Below, piece by piece: positions 1 through 8,600 of a stretch of 64,000 nucleotides of DNA. Position 1 is the first letter of the stretch, and each line of letters opens with the position of its first letter. The translations under genes and the position numbers were made by a program. Below the pieces are notes generated by a model. That model saw only the letters and a list, made by a program, of their open reading frames with translations, made no database searches and was not told where the DNA came from. Source of the stretch: Polaribacter vadi (lineage in GTDB: Bacteria > Bacteroidota > Bacteroidia > Flavobacteriales > Flavobacteriaceae); contig NZ_JAHKQL010000004.1 in the NCBI RefSeq assembly GCF_018861005.1, positions 305,459-369,458 on the forward strand, written 5' to 3'.

Positions 1-205
1 GGAAGTTATGACCAGTATCTATATGCATTAAAGGAAATGGAATTTTTGCAGGATAAAATGCTTTTTGTGCCAAACGCACTAAAGTAATACTGTCTTTTCC
101 TCCAGAAAATAATAACACTGGTTTTTCGAACTGCGCAACTACTTCTCTAAAAATATAAATTGCTTCGCTTTCTAAAGCATCTACTTGTATTGTTGTATGA
201 CTCAT
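1..205 (-). CDS. cysD: Sulfate adenylyltransferase subunit 2 (N-terminal part)
   Basis: Only the first 68 codons lie in the window; the gene continues past position 1. CysD is the PP-loop subunit of ATP sulfurylase. With the GTPase CysN it makes adenylyl sulfate (APS) from ATP and sulfate in the cytoplasm. The translation from the ATG at 205-203 contains the PP-loop motif LFSGGKDS and then the stretch [11 protein letters not shown], both typical of CysD. It follows cysH by 10 bases on the same strand, so it is the third gene of the DUF2061-cysH-cysD operon. cysN is expected next but is outside the window. The family is certain from the motif and context. Confidence 0.93.
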   Translation of the reverse strand, partial: MSHTTIQVDALESEAIYIFREVVAQFEKPVLLFSGGKDSITLVRLAQKAFYPAKIPFPLMHIDTGHNF

Positions 206-215
206 GTCTTATTTT

Positions 216-830
216 TTATATATGTAAACCACATTCGCGGTTACTTTCTACTTTTGTTGGATCGAAATAAGTGAATTCATTTGGTAAATTCTTTTCTTCT
301 AAATACGCATCTAATTGTTCATCTGACCAGTTGTAAAATGGACTTACTTTTACAATTCCGTCTTTACTTTGAGATACTATATCTATACTATTTCTGAATG
401 CAGTTTGCCCTTTTCTTAAATTTGTAAACCAAACATCTGGTTGATGTTCTTTCATTGCTCTTGCAAATGGCTCTAATTTTACTTGCTCTGTAAAAGTTGC
501 ATGTTTAGAATCTTCTATTGATGGCACTCCTAAAACTACATTTCTATGAGAAGCAGTTTGCTTTGGCACATATAATTGAATGTTTAAACTTAGTTTTTCA
601 ATTATATCTTCTGCGTGTTTATAGGTTTGTACAGTATTATAACCTGTATCGCACCAAATTACTTTTATATCTTTTTTCACTTCTGTTACTGCATTTAAAA
701 TTGCAACTTCATAAGGTCTAAAATTAGTAGTAATTACTGCATTTTTTGCTAAAGAAATAGCCCACGAAATAATTTCTGCAGGGCTTTTATCTTTTAATTC
801 TTTGTTTATTTTATCTAAATCTAGGCTCAT
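216..830 (-). CDS. cysH: Phosphoadenylyl-sulfate (PAPS/APS) reductase
   Basis: CysH reduces activated sulfate to sulfite using thioredoxin, in the cytoplasmic assimilatory pathway. The C-terminus ends in ECGLHI, the catalytic-cysteine motif of the family. The paired cysteines of the iron-sulfur APS reductases are absent, which points to the PAPS-type enzyme, though substrate cannot be proved from sequence. Start choice: an ATG at 842 would overlap the upstream gene by 13 bases, whereas the ATG at 830-828 overlaps its stop codon as TAATG, the usual coupled arrangement. I take the latter, giving 204 residues. It lies between DUF2061 and cysD in one operon. Confidence 0.93.
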   Translation of the reverse strand: MSLDLDKINKELKDKSPAEIISWAISLAKNAVITTNFRPYEVAILNAVTEVKKDIKVIWCDTGYNTVQTYKHAEDIIEKLSLNIQLYVPKQTASHRNVVLGVPSIEDSKHATFTEQVKLEPFARAMKEHQPDVWFTNLRKGQTAFRNSIDIVSQSKDGIVKVSPFYNWSDEQLDAYLEEKNLPNEFTYFDPTKVESNRECGLHI

Positions 831-1093
831 TATTTTCCCCATTTTATTTTATTCCAAATTCTTTCGTGAAAAAAGTATAAAACTAATTTCGTTAAAAAAT
901 CTACGGATGCTATTGATGCTGCTAAGGCTATTTTACCTGTTAAAAAATAAGATACTATTAAGGTATCTAAAGTACCAACAACTCTCCAACTTAATGCTTT
1001 TACAATACTTCTTACAGGTTTTTCTGAAGTTACATCTTCTTCGAAACTTTGTTTTGCTATCTTTTTGCTAAAAATCATTTGATCTGCAATCAT
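830..1093 (-). CDS. DUF2061 small membrane protein, first gene of the cys operon
   Basis: This 87-residue protein has the DUF2061 core: a basic, soluble start, then KALSWRVVGTLDT leading into a first membrane segment and a second one around ASIASVDFLTKLVLYFFHERIW. The family has no proven function, but it is often found beside sulfate-assimilation genes, which suggests a role in sulfate or sulfite handling at the membrane. It is the first gene of the operon, and its stop codon overlaps the cysH start (TAATG at 832-828), so the two are translationally coupled. A promoter and operator-like repeat lie just upstream at 1112-1145. Confidence 0.85.
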   Translation of the reverse strand: MIADQMIFSKKIAKQSFEEDVTSEKPVRSIVKALSWRVVGTLDTLIVSYFLTGKIALAASIASVDFLTKLVLYFFHERIWNKIKWGK

Positions 1094-1111
1094 AAGAATT
1101 CATTAATATTA

Positions 1112-1145
1112 ATACCCTATTTATTTAGTAGGGTATGCAAACATA
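1112..1145 (-). promoter_or_regulatory. Promoter and overlapping operator of the cys operon
   Basis: On the minus strand a TATGTTTG box (1145-1138) matches the Bacteroidetes -7 consensus TAnnTTTG. One base downstream begins a perfect inverted repeat, ATACCCTA, 9-base spacer, TAGGGTAT (1136-1129 with 1119-1112), covering the expected transcription start. A repressor bound there would block the polymerase. The Rrf2 regulator encoded at 2578-2991 is a natural candidate, but that link is inference. Confidence 0.6.
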
Positions 1146-1196
1146 CATCATTTACAAACAAAAAGTCGAGATAAAAACATAAAAATTACTTAAAGC

Positions 1197-1211
1197 CTAC
1201 TGAATTAGTAG
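1197..1211. repeat. Second operator-like inverted repeat upstream of the cys operon
   Basis: CTACT-gaatt-AGTAG is a perfect 5-base inverted repeat with a 5-base spacer. Its half site (A/T)TTAGTAG is also found in the right arm of the repeat at 1112-1136, about 80 bases away centre to centre. Two related sites at such a distance could be a main and an auxiliary operator. Confidence 0.35.
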
Positions 1212-1319
1212 ATTAATAATAAATGAAGCTAATAATTGTGAATATTTTATTACTAAAAGGTTGTAGTTGAAAATATTTTACCCTAATTTTATGAAAAATA
1301 TAGTGTAGGTATCAATGTT

Positions 1320-2537
1320 CTAAAAAGTTTTACCAAAAGTTAATTGAAGAGGTATTGCTACTCCATCATTTTTAGTAAAAATATTTCCATTAGAATAATG
1401 CATAATACGCAACTCTAAATTGTATTTTCTTTCTTTACCAAAAAACACACCAAAACCCATTGTATCTTGATAAGTGCTTTTGGGACCAGTTTCTGTGTTA
1501 TCTATATTACTTTTAGAAATATAAGTTGGTCCAATTATTGAATAATTTGTATAAAAATCATAATCTTTTTTTCTTAACAAATAGAAGCGCAAAACAGGAA
1601 AAATTGAAAATGCAAATACATCTGTTTTTCCTCTTGTAGATTGAAAATAAGTAGCACTCACACCCCAATCTAAAGAGAATATTTTCTCTGACCTATAAAT
1701 TAATCTCTGGTAAGTTAAAGATAAAGCATGCTTTGCTTTTATTTCTCCAACCCAAAAAACAGGAATCCCAAAACTATCGAAATTACCAACCTTCATACTC
1801 ATGCCAAAAAATTCATTTACACCAAAACCAATGTCTCCTGTACCATAACTCACTTGAAAAATGTTGTTCGGAAAAAAATAATCGTTATTTGAATACTCCT
1901 CTGCAATTTTATCATCAACCTGTTGTAAATGATATTCAAAACCTAAAGAAAACTGAGAAATTAATGGTTGATTTTGTTTTTCTGATTTTGGTAAAAAGGT
2001 TCCGTTTGCAGATAATCGCCATTTGTTGGTTAACTTATATTGTAAGCCAAGACCGTAAATTAAACTTGCATAATGTGCATCATTATAAATAACTTTATCA
2101 TCTATAGAAAAACCAAATCTGGTTAAATTAGCAATACCAGCTTCTGCATAAAAAGAGGTTTTGTTTGACAAATAAAAATCTTTTTTTAGTGATAGAAACC
2201 AAGCATTAATCCATACACTTCTATCATAACCAATATTATTTACATTATCGTATTTAAACCAAGAAGCAGGTCTCATTGTACCAAATTGTGCAGATAAATT
2301 GTCAGTTATTTTATGACCTAACATAAACCTACCAGAAAACCAGTTTTTACTAAAGCTATCTGTTTTATAACCATCAATTAAATTATCATTTGAAAAAGGA
2401 TAAAAAATACCACCGAAATTGACACTATAATAGGAGTTGGCTAAAAAATTAGTAAATTTTGTTCTTTGTTTTTCTTGACTAAAAAGAGAAAGTGAAATAA
2501 AGAAAATTAGGACTAGAGATCGATTTTTATTTTTCAT
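1320..2537 (-). CDS. Outer-membrane beta-barrel protein with PagL-like C-terminal half
   Basis: The 405-residue protein begins with a signal peptide ending near LSLFSQ and is rich in alternating aromatic and polar beta strands, ending in F as outer-membrane barrels do. The first half (about 20-200) resembles an outer-membrane barrel domain. The second half (about 220-405) resembles the lipid A 3-O-deacylase PagL (acyloxyacyl hydrolase) family, carrying HYSN (H380, S382) followed by NDG. In PagL a glutamate is expected 12 residues after the serine; here it is Ala394, so activity is uncertain. The gene is monocistronic between the cys operon and rrf2. It could be a plain porin-like barrel. Confidence 0.6.
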   Translation of the reverse strand: MKNKNRSLVLIFFISLSLFSQEKQRTKFTNFLANSYYSVNFGGIFYPFSNDNLIDGYKTDSFSKNWFSGRFMLGHKITDNLSAQFGTMRPASWFKYDNVNNIGYDRSVWINAWFLSLKKDFYLSNKTSFYAEAGIANLTRFGFSIDDKVIYNDAHYASLIYGLGLQYKLTNKWRLSANGTFLPKSEKQNQPLISQFSLGFEYHLQQVDDKIAEEYSNNDYFFPNNIFQVSYGTGDIGFGVNEFFGMSMKVGNFDSFGIPVFWVGEIKAKHALSLTYQRLIYRSEKIFSLDWGVSATYFQSTRGKTDVFAFSIFPVLRFYLLRKKDYDFYTNYSIIGPTYISKSNIDNTETGPKSTYQDTMGFGVFFGKERKYNLELRIMHYSNGNIFTKNDGVAIPLQLTFGKTF

Positions 2538-2577
2538 TTAATTTGTAGCAATTTCATCAAAAATAAAAAAACTAATA

Positions 2578-2991
2578 TTAATTATTGGTTAAATCTGCTA
2601 ATGTTGTATTTCTAAAAATTTGCAGAGTATTGTCTCTTACTTGGGTCATTAATTTATGAACTGTACAGGTATTTTCATCTGGACAATCGTCACATTTTTC
2701 ATAAAAATTAAGACTCACACAAGGCACCATTGCAATTGGCCCTTCTAAAATCCTCATAACATCTGTCATTTGAATTTCTGATGACTCTTTAATTAAATAA
2801 TAACCACCACCTTTTCCTTTTTTAGAACCTAAAAAACCATTTTTACGAAGTGTTAAAAGGATACTTTCTAAAAATTTAAGGGAAATATTTTCACTTTGAG
2901 AAATTGTAGCTATAGATACAGGTATTTTATCTTCCTGTTTTGCTAAATAAGTAAGCGCTTTTAACCCGTATTTTGTTTTTTTAGATAGCAT
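2578..2991 (-). CDS. Rrf2-family transcriptional regulator with cysteine cluster
   Basis: This is a 137-residue winged-helix regulator of the Rrf2 family (IscR, CymR, NsrR). The N-terminus MLSKKTKYGLKALTYLA and the wing KGKGGGYYL are diagnostic. Four cysteines (C91, C100, C103, C109) form a C-x8-C-x2-C-x5-C cluster where IscR-like members bind a [2Fe-2S] centre. It may therefore sense iron-sulfur, redox or sulfur status. Its closeness to the cys operon, which has an operator-like repeat at its start, suggests a sulfur-assimilation regulator, but the intervening barrel gene leaves this as inference. A TAGTTTTG box lies only 4 bases before the start codon. Confidence 0.9.
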   Translation of the reverse strand: MLSKKTKYGLKALTYLAKQEDKIPVSIATISQSENISLKFLESILLTLRKNGFLGSKKGKGGGYYLIKESSEIQMTDVMRILEGPIAMVPCVSLNFYEKCDDCPDENTCTVHKLMTQVRDNTLQIFRNTTLADLTNN

Positions 2992-2995
2992 ATTA

Positions 2996-3003
2996 CAAAA
3001 CTA
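2996..3003 (-). promoter_or_regulatory. -7 box of the rrf2 gene, leaderless transcript likely
   Basis: TAGTTTTG on the minus strand fits TAnnTTTG. Its last base is 4 bases from the ATG at 2991, so a normal start distance puts the first transcribed base at or next to the A of the start codon. That predicts a leaderless mRNA. Confidence 0.45.
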
Positions 3004-3103
3004 CATAATTTAATGCAATTACTATACTAAAACACTAGGATAAACTTTAAACCTAAAGTTATAACTAAATACTAATAAGAAAAATTGGTGTCTAAAAAAT
3101 TTC

Positions 3104-4309
3104 TTAATTTGTGGTATGAGATTTTTCTAATGCGTAAAAAGTAGCTTGCACATAGTCATCAGCATCACCAGAATTATTTTGGTTATAAACACCTGCCTTA
3201 AAATACATATATTGCCCACTTACATTAAACCCACTATCTTTCATATCAACAGTTTTAACAACATTTTCTTTACCTTCTCTAATAATTGTTACAGTTAAAC
3301 TATCTCCAATAACATTAATTGTGTAACTAAATTTTTCATTAAGCGCAATTCCATCAGAAGGATTAGAAGCACTACTACTTCTAGAACCGATCATTTCGTA
3401 CCATTGTTCATTTCCATTACCTTCTGTTGGTTCGTGAGCAAAGTAAATTGAGCCCAAAGTATTATTAGCTAATTTCCTATAATAAAGACGAATGGGTTCA
3501 TCATCATTTGCATGTATTTGCCCTACAATAACACGCCCTTGCTGACTAGAATCTCCTGTAGTCGTTACATAATTTACAGAAAGAGTTGCAGACATTTCTC
3601 CATCATAAGCAGCTGCAGCATTTATATCTGCTTGCGGTGCAGAACCAAAAACCCAATTATTTTTATTTACACCTTGCGTACTAATACTTGTATCTGTCCC
3701 TCTTAACATTTCTCTCAATTCAACCCTGGTGTAACTCGTATTTTCTGATGTTTTAAATCCATCTACTGGACATTTAAAAACCATACCTCCATCTTCTGCT
3801 GTATAAAAATAATTGCTATTTACATACGCACTATTAATTTCACTTACTGTAATTGTTGTTGCTATACCATTACCTTTATCTTCAGGAATACTTAAATTCC
3901 AAGTGGATAAATCAAAATTTTCTGATGGTGCTTTATTTGCATCCAACTCACCTGTATTTTCTTCTCTGGCAGCCTGTGTTACTGTTATCGTTTTTGTAAG
4001 ATTACCGCCTTTAACAGTAATGGTTCCTGTTCTTTTTTCGTAGATTGTATTTGATGATACAGTTACTTCTACTATAGCGTTATTGGTTCCATATCTTGGT
4101 TCTATTGATATCCAATTCACATCAATCTCTGTAAACCAATACATATTTGCAGTAATATTTAGTAATTGAGTTTCTTGATACGCAGAAAACTCATTAACTG
4201 TAGTTACCTCTAAAATTTCTGTTAACTCTTCTTCTGTTTCGCTAGAACCACAAGCAGAAAAAGACATTAATAAAAAACTAAGAAAAAGTAATCTGTAGGC
4301 ATTTTTCAT
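3104..4309 (-). CDS. BACON-domain lipoprotein alginate lyase, PL7
   Basis: This enzyme cleaves alginate by beta-elimination at the cell surface or in the periplasm. A lipoprotein signal peptide ends in SFSAC with Cys20 as lipidation site. A BACON-type domain covers about 35-113. The catalytic domain (about 125-400) carries all three PL7 signatures: RVELRE (195-200), QIH (264-266) and YFKAGVYNQ (369-377), with the His and last Tyr catalytic. Its length fits a BACON plus PL7 architecture. It stands alone, with an 18-base palindrome about 40 bases upstream of the start codon. Guluronate or mannuronate preference cannot be read from sequence; Ile at the middle of QIH is often linked to polyguluronate activity. 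Confidence 0.9.
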   Translation of the reverse strand: MKNAYRLLFLSFLLMSFSACGSSETEEELTEILEVTTVNEFSAYQETQLLNITANMYWFTEIDVNWISIEPRYGTNNAIVEVTVSSNTIYEKRTGTITVKGGNLTKTITVTQAAREENTGELDANKAPSENFDLSTWNLSIPEDKGNGIATTITVSEINSAYVNSNYFYTAEDGGMVFKCPVDGFKTSENTSYTRVELREMLRGTDTSISTQGVNKNNWVFGSAPQADINAAAAYDGEMSATLSVNYVTTTGDSSQQGRVIVGQIHANDDEPIRLYYRKLANNTLGSIYFAHEPTEGNGNEQWYEMIGSRSSSASNPSDGIALNEKFSYTINVIGDSLTVTIIREGKENVVKTVDMKDSGFNVSGQYMYFKAGVYNQNNSGDADDYVQATFYALEKSHTTN

Positions 4310-4350
4310 AAGACAAATAATAACTTTATAATTGATTTTTTAAAAATACA

Positions 4351-4368
4351 AAATTGGTTAACCAATTT
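4351..4368. promoter_or_regulatory. Perfect 18-base palindrome upstream of the PL7 lyase
   Basis: AAATTGGTTAACCAATTT is perfectly self-complementary and ends about 42 bases before the start codon of the lyase. Such a site suits a dimeric GntR- or LacI-type repressor. No second copy was seen in the window and no cognate regulator is adjacent. Confidence 0.5.
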
Positions 4369-4455
4369 ATGTTATTTTTAAATAAAATTATTATTTAGCT
4401 ATATAAAAACCTTATCATAGATACTTTACTTTGAGAAAAGTAATGTTGTAAATTA

Positions 4456-5622
4456 CTAATTTTCTAAAGCCTGACTTAAATCTGCTATAATATCACTTGC
4501 ATTTTCTAGACCAACAGAAACTCTTACCAAACCGTTTGTAATACCAACTTCTAATCGATCTTCTTCTGACAAACGTCCATGAGTTGTAGAAGATGGATGT
4601 GTGACAATAGTTCTAGTATCACCCAAGTTTGCTGATAAAGAACACATCTTAATTTTATTTAAGAATTTTCTACCAGCTTCAATTCCGCCTTTAATTTCGA
4701 AAGCAACAATATTGCCTCCTAATTTCATTTGTTTTTTGGCAGTTTTGTACTGTGGATGAGATTCTAAAAAAGGATATTTCACCAACTCTACATTATTATT
4801 TTCTTCTAAAAAAGAGGCAACTTTTAAAGCATTTTCTGAATGTTTTTCTACACGTAAAGACAACGTTTCTAAACTTTTTGATAACACCCAAGCATTAAAA
4901 GGAGACATTGCTGGCCCAGTATTTCTAGCAAATAAATAGATTTCACGAATCAAATCTTCTTTACCTACTGTAACTCCACCTAAAACTCTTCCTTGGCCAT
5001 CCATTAATTTAGTTGCTGAATGGACTACCAAATCTGCACCAAATTTTATGGGTTGTTGTATATAAGGTGTTGCAAAGCAATTATCAACAATAAAAATTAG
5101 ATTGTGTTTTTTGGCAATATTACCTATCAACTCTAAATCTAAAATATCAACAGCAGGATTTGTTGGTGTTTCTATATAAAGAATCTTTGTATTTTCTTTA
5201 ATTAAACTTTCTACCAAATCTACTTCATCAACCTTAAAATAAGAAGTTTCTATATTCCATTTTGGCAAATATTTGGTAAACATACTGTGTGTAGAACCAA
5301 AAACAGATCTACAAGAAACAATATGATCGCCTGCATTTAACAATGCTGCAAATGACGAAAAAATTGCAGACATACCAGTTGCAAATGCGTAACCAGCTTC
5401 TGCACCTTCCATTTTTACAACCTTATCTACAAATTCTGTTGTATTAGGGTTTGTAAATCTGCTGTATAGATTACGTTGTTTTTCTTCTGCAAAAGAAGCA
5501 CGCATGTCTTCTGCATCATCAAAAACAAAACTTGATGTTAAATATAAAGGTGTAGAATGTTCAGAAAATTGACTTCTTTCTGTTTGATTTCTAATTGCTT
5601 CTGTTTCGAAATGTTTACTCAT
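4456..5622 (-). CDS. metZ: Trans-sulfuration PLP enzyme (MetZ/cystathionine gamma-synthase type)
   Basis: This is a fold-type I PLP enzyme of the Cys/Met metabolism family, 388 residues. The PLP lysine is K205 in HSATKLMDGQGRVLGG, and YSRFTNPN and ETPTNP are family motifs. As the last gene after metY and the MetX-ThrA fusion, the best fit is O-succinyl/O-acetylhomoserine sulfhydrylase, making homocysteine from acyl-homoserine and sulfide. Cystathionine gamma-synthase or a lyase cannot be excluded, since these enzymes differ by few residues. It is on the same strand, 69 bases downstream of the fusion gene, and is presumably co-transcribed under the SAM-I riboswitch. Confidence 0.85.
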   Translation of the reverse strand: MSKHFETEAIRNQTERSQFSEHSTPLYLTSSFVFDDAEDMRASFAEEKQRNLYSRFTNPNTTEFVDKVVKMEGAEAGYAFATGMSAIFSSFAALLNAGDHIVSCRSVFGSTHSMFTKYLPKWNIETSYFKVDEVDLVESLIKENTKILYIETPTNPAVDILDLELIGNIAKKHNLIFIVDNCFATPYIQQPIKFGADLVVHSATKLMDGQGRVLGGVTVGKEDLIREIYLFARNTGPAMSPFNAWVLSKSLETLSLRVEKHSENALKVASFLEENNNVELVKYPFLESHPQYKTAKKQMKLGGNIVAFEIKGGIEAGRKFLNKIKMCSLSANLGDTRTIVTHPSSTTHGRLSEEDRLEVGITNGLVRVSVGLENASDIIADLSQALEN

Positions 5623-5691
5623 TATTATGATTTTTGGTTGATAGTTTTTGATTGATGGTTTTTACTAATAACCAAAAACTAAAACCCTTTT

Positions 5692-8600
5692 TTAGTTGTT
5701 ATGTTTTGCTAATCTTAATATGTCTCCAAAAACACCTCTTGCTGTTACACTTGCTCCTGCTCCTGCTCCTTGAATTACAATTGGTTGTTCTCCATAAGAT
5801 TCTGTATAAATTTCAAAAATTGCATCAGAACCTTTTAAAGAACCTAAAGGTGTATTTTTGTTTGTGGAAACTAATTTCACCTCTAAAGTACCTTTATTTT
5901 GTGATAAATCTCCACTTAATTCGCCAATATAACGTAAAACGTTGTTAGGTTCTTGATTTTCTTTTATGGTTTGATATTCATCGTTCAATAAGGCTAATTT
6001 CCCTAAGAAATCTTCTGCAGCACCTTCTCTTAAATTTTCGGGAATTAGGTTTTTAATTTTAACCTCATCAAACTCGTTTTCTAATTCTAACTCTCTTGCT
6101 AAAATTAATAATTTTCTGGCAACGTCATTTCCTCCTAAATCTTCTCTTGGATCTGGTTCTGTAAATCCTTTATCAATGGCTTCTTGCAAAGTTTCTGAAA
6201 AAGATACATCTTCAGCAGAAAAAGTATTAAAAAGATAACTTAAACTTCCAGAAAAAACACCTCTAATTTTAGTGATATTCTCACCAGATTCATGTAATAA
6301 ACGAATGGTATCTATTAAAGGTAAACCTGCACCAACATTGGTTTCGTATAAATATTGTTTTTTATATTCTTTTAATTTGGCTCTTACTTCTTTGTAAAAA
6401 TCAAAAGATAACGTATTGGCAATTTTATTACAAGAAACCAAATCGAAACCTGACTCTATTAACGGAATATAATTGCCTACAAAATTTACACTTGCTGTAT
6501 TATCAACCGCAATTAAATTTTCGAAATGATTGGCTTTTGCAAAAGCAATAATATCGCTAACTTTTACATTTTCTTCACCATTTTCTAAAAGATTTTCTTT
6601 CCAGTTTTTAGAAACTCCATTTTTATTTAACAATACTTTTTTAGAGTTTGCAACTGCAAAAACATTCAATTGTAATTTGCGTCTTTCTAAAACAGATTGT
6701 GTATTTTCTATAATTTGATCGATTAATGTTCCACCAACCAAACCTTTACCAAAAATAGCAATGTTTATCTTTTTGGTTACCCCAAAAACCTGACCATGAA
6801 TTACATTTACAGCTTTATACAATTGCTCTTTTTTAACCACCAAACTCACATTTTTACCTGTAACTGTGTTATTAAATAAAAGCGGTACAATTTGATTTTT
6901 AATTAAAGCATTGTATGGATGATGAAATTGACTTAAATCTTGTCCAATAATAGAAATTACAGAAACTTCATCAAAAACTGTTATTTGATTTACATCTTGT
7001 GCCTGAAAATCACTTTCAAACTCATCTTTTAATGCATTTACAGCTCGTAAAGTATTTTCGGCATTTATCACCAAACCAACACCTCTTTCAGAGGAACCTT
7101 GTGCAATAATATTAACACTAATATCTTCTTTACTTAATGCATTAAAAATACGAGCATCTACACCAACTTTACCTAATAAACCTCTACCTTCAAAATTAAT
7201 CATCGCCATATTTTCTATGGTAGAAATTGTTTTAATCCCTTGTGATGCAGAAGTAGATGAAATTAAAGTTCCTTTATCTTTTAAATTAAAAGTATTTAAA
7301 ATTCTAAGGTTTATGTTTTTTTCTATTAACGGAATAATTGTTTTAGCATGTAACAAATTTGTACCAAAAGTAGCTAGCTCATTAGCTTCATTAAAAGACA
7401 ATTGATCTATTTTTTTAGCATCTGCAACTAATTTTGGATCAGCAGTATAAATACCACTTACGTGTGTATAATTTTGAAGTTCATCTGCATCTAAATAATT
7501 TGCCAATAAAGCTGCAGTATAATTGCTTCCATTTCTACCTAAAGTGGTTGTTTCTCCTTTTTTGTTTGATGAAATAAAACCTGTAACAATGTTAATTGTA
7601 GATTTGTTTTCTTTAAAATATTGAATTACATTTTCTTTAGAAACTCCTTGAATAGGTTGTGCGTTACCAAAATTTTCATCAGTAATTATTAACGATCTTG
7701 CATCAACAGGGTTTACAGAAATAGATTCTTTTTCTATTAAACTAGCCACTAATTTTACTGATAATAATTCACCTTGCGCTAAAACTTCATCTTTAATTTT
7801 CTGGCTATAATCACCTAACAAAGAAACACCTTCAAAAATGGTTTCTAATTTAGAAAATTCTTGAGAAAAATCAACTGCCTTATTAGGTTCTTGTTGATAT
7901 TCTTTAAATGCTAAAAATTTAGATTTATATTCCTTTTTTGCAGCTGCATTTTGTAAAATAGCTTCTAAATCATTTGTAGAATTTCCTCTTGCAGAAGCAA
8001 CAACCGTAATTTTATCTCCGCTTTTAAACTTACTAACTATAATTTCTATAGCATTTTGTAAGCCTTTTCCATTCCCTAAAGATTTACCTCCAAACTTTAA
8101 AACTTTCATCTTCTTTTCTCTATAATCTTTATTAAAAATTGGTTCTATAATTTTTTGTAGTTGATCATATTCCATTAAAAATGCATCATGACCATGCACT
8201 GAATTTATCTCATTATAGGTAACATTGTCTTTTGTTAATGCTATTTTTTTATGCGTTTCTCTATTTTCTTCTGCTGTAAAAAACAAATCAGAATCTACAC
8301 CTATAATGTGAATATTAGCATCTATCTTATCCAAAATTTCATCAGACTTTACACCACCTTTTGTTACATCTATCGTTTTTAATAATTGATTCATTAATTT
8401 ATAAGATGATAATTGGTAACGTTCTTGTAAAGATTTACCATGATGTAATAACCAACTTTCTACATCAAAAATATCTGAATCTTCTTTTTTAGATCGATGA
8501 AAACGTTCTTTAAAACTTTCTGGCGTTCTGTAACATAACATCGCGTGCATACGTGCGTCATGAACAGGATTACTAGAATTTACCAAAAATTGTTCTTGAA

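Noticed and set aside
4412-4445. Hairpin TTACTTT/AAAGTAA after metZ as a terminator
   Set aside because: A perfect 7-base stem is present, but no T tract follows on the minus strand.
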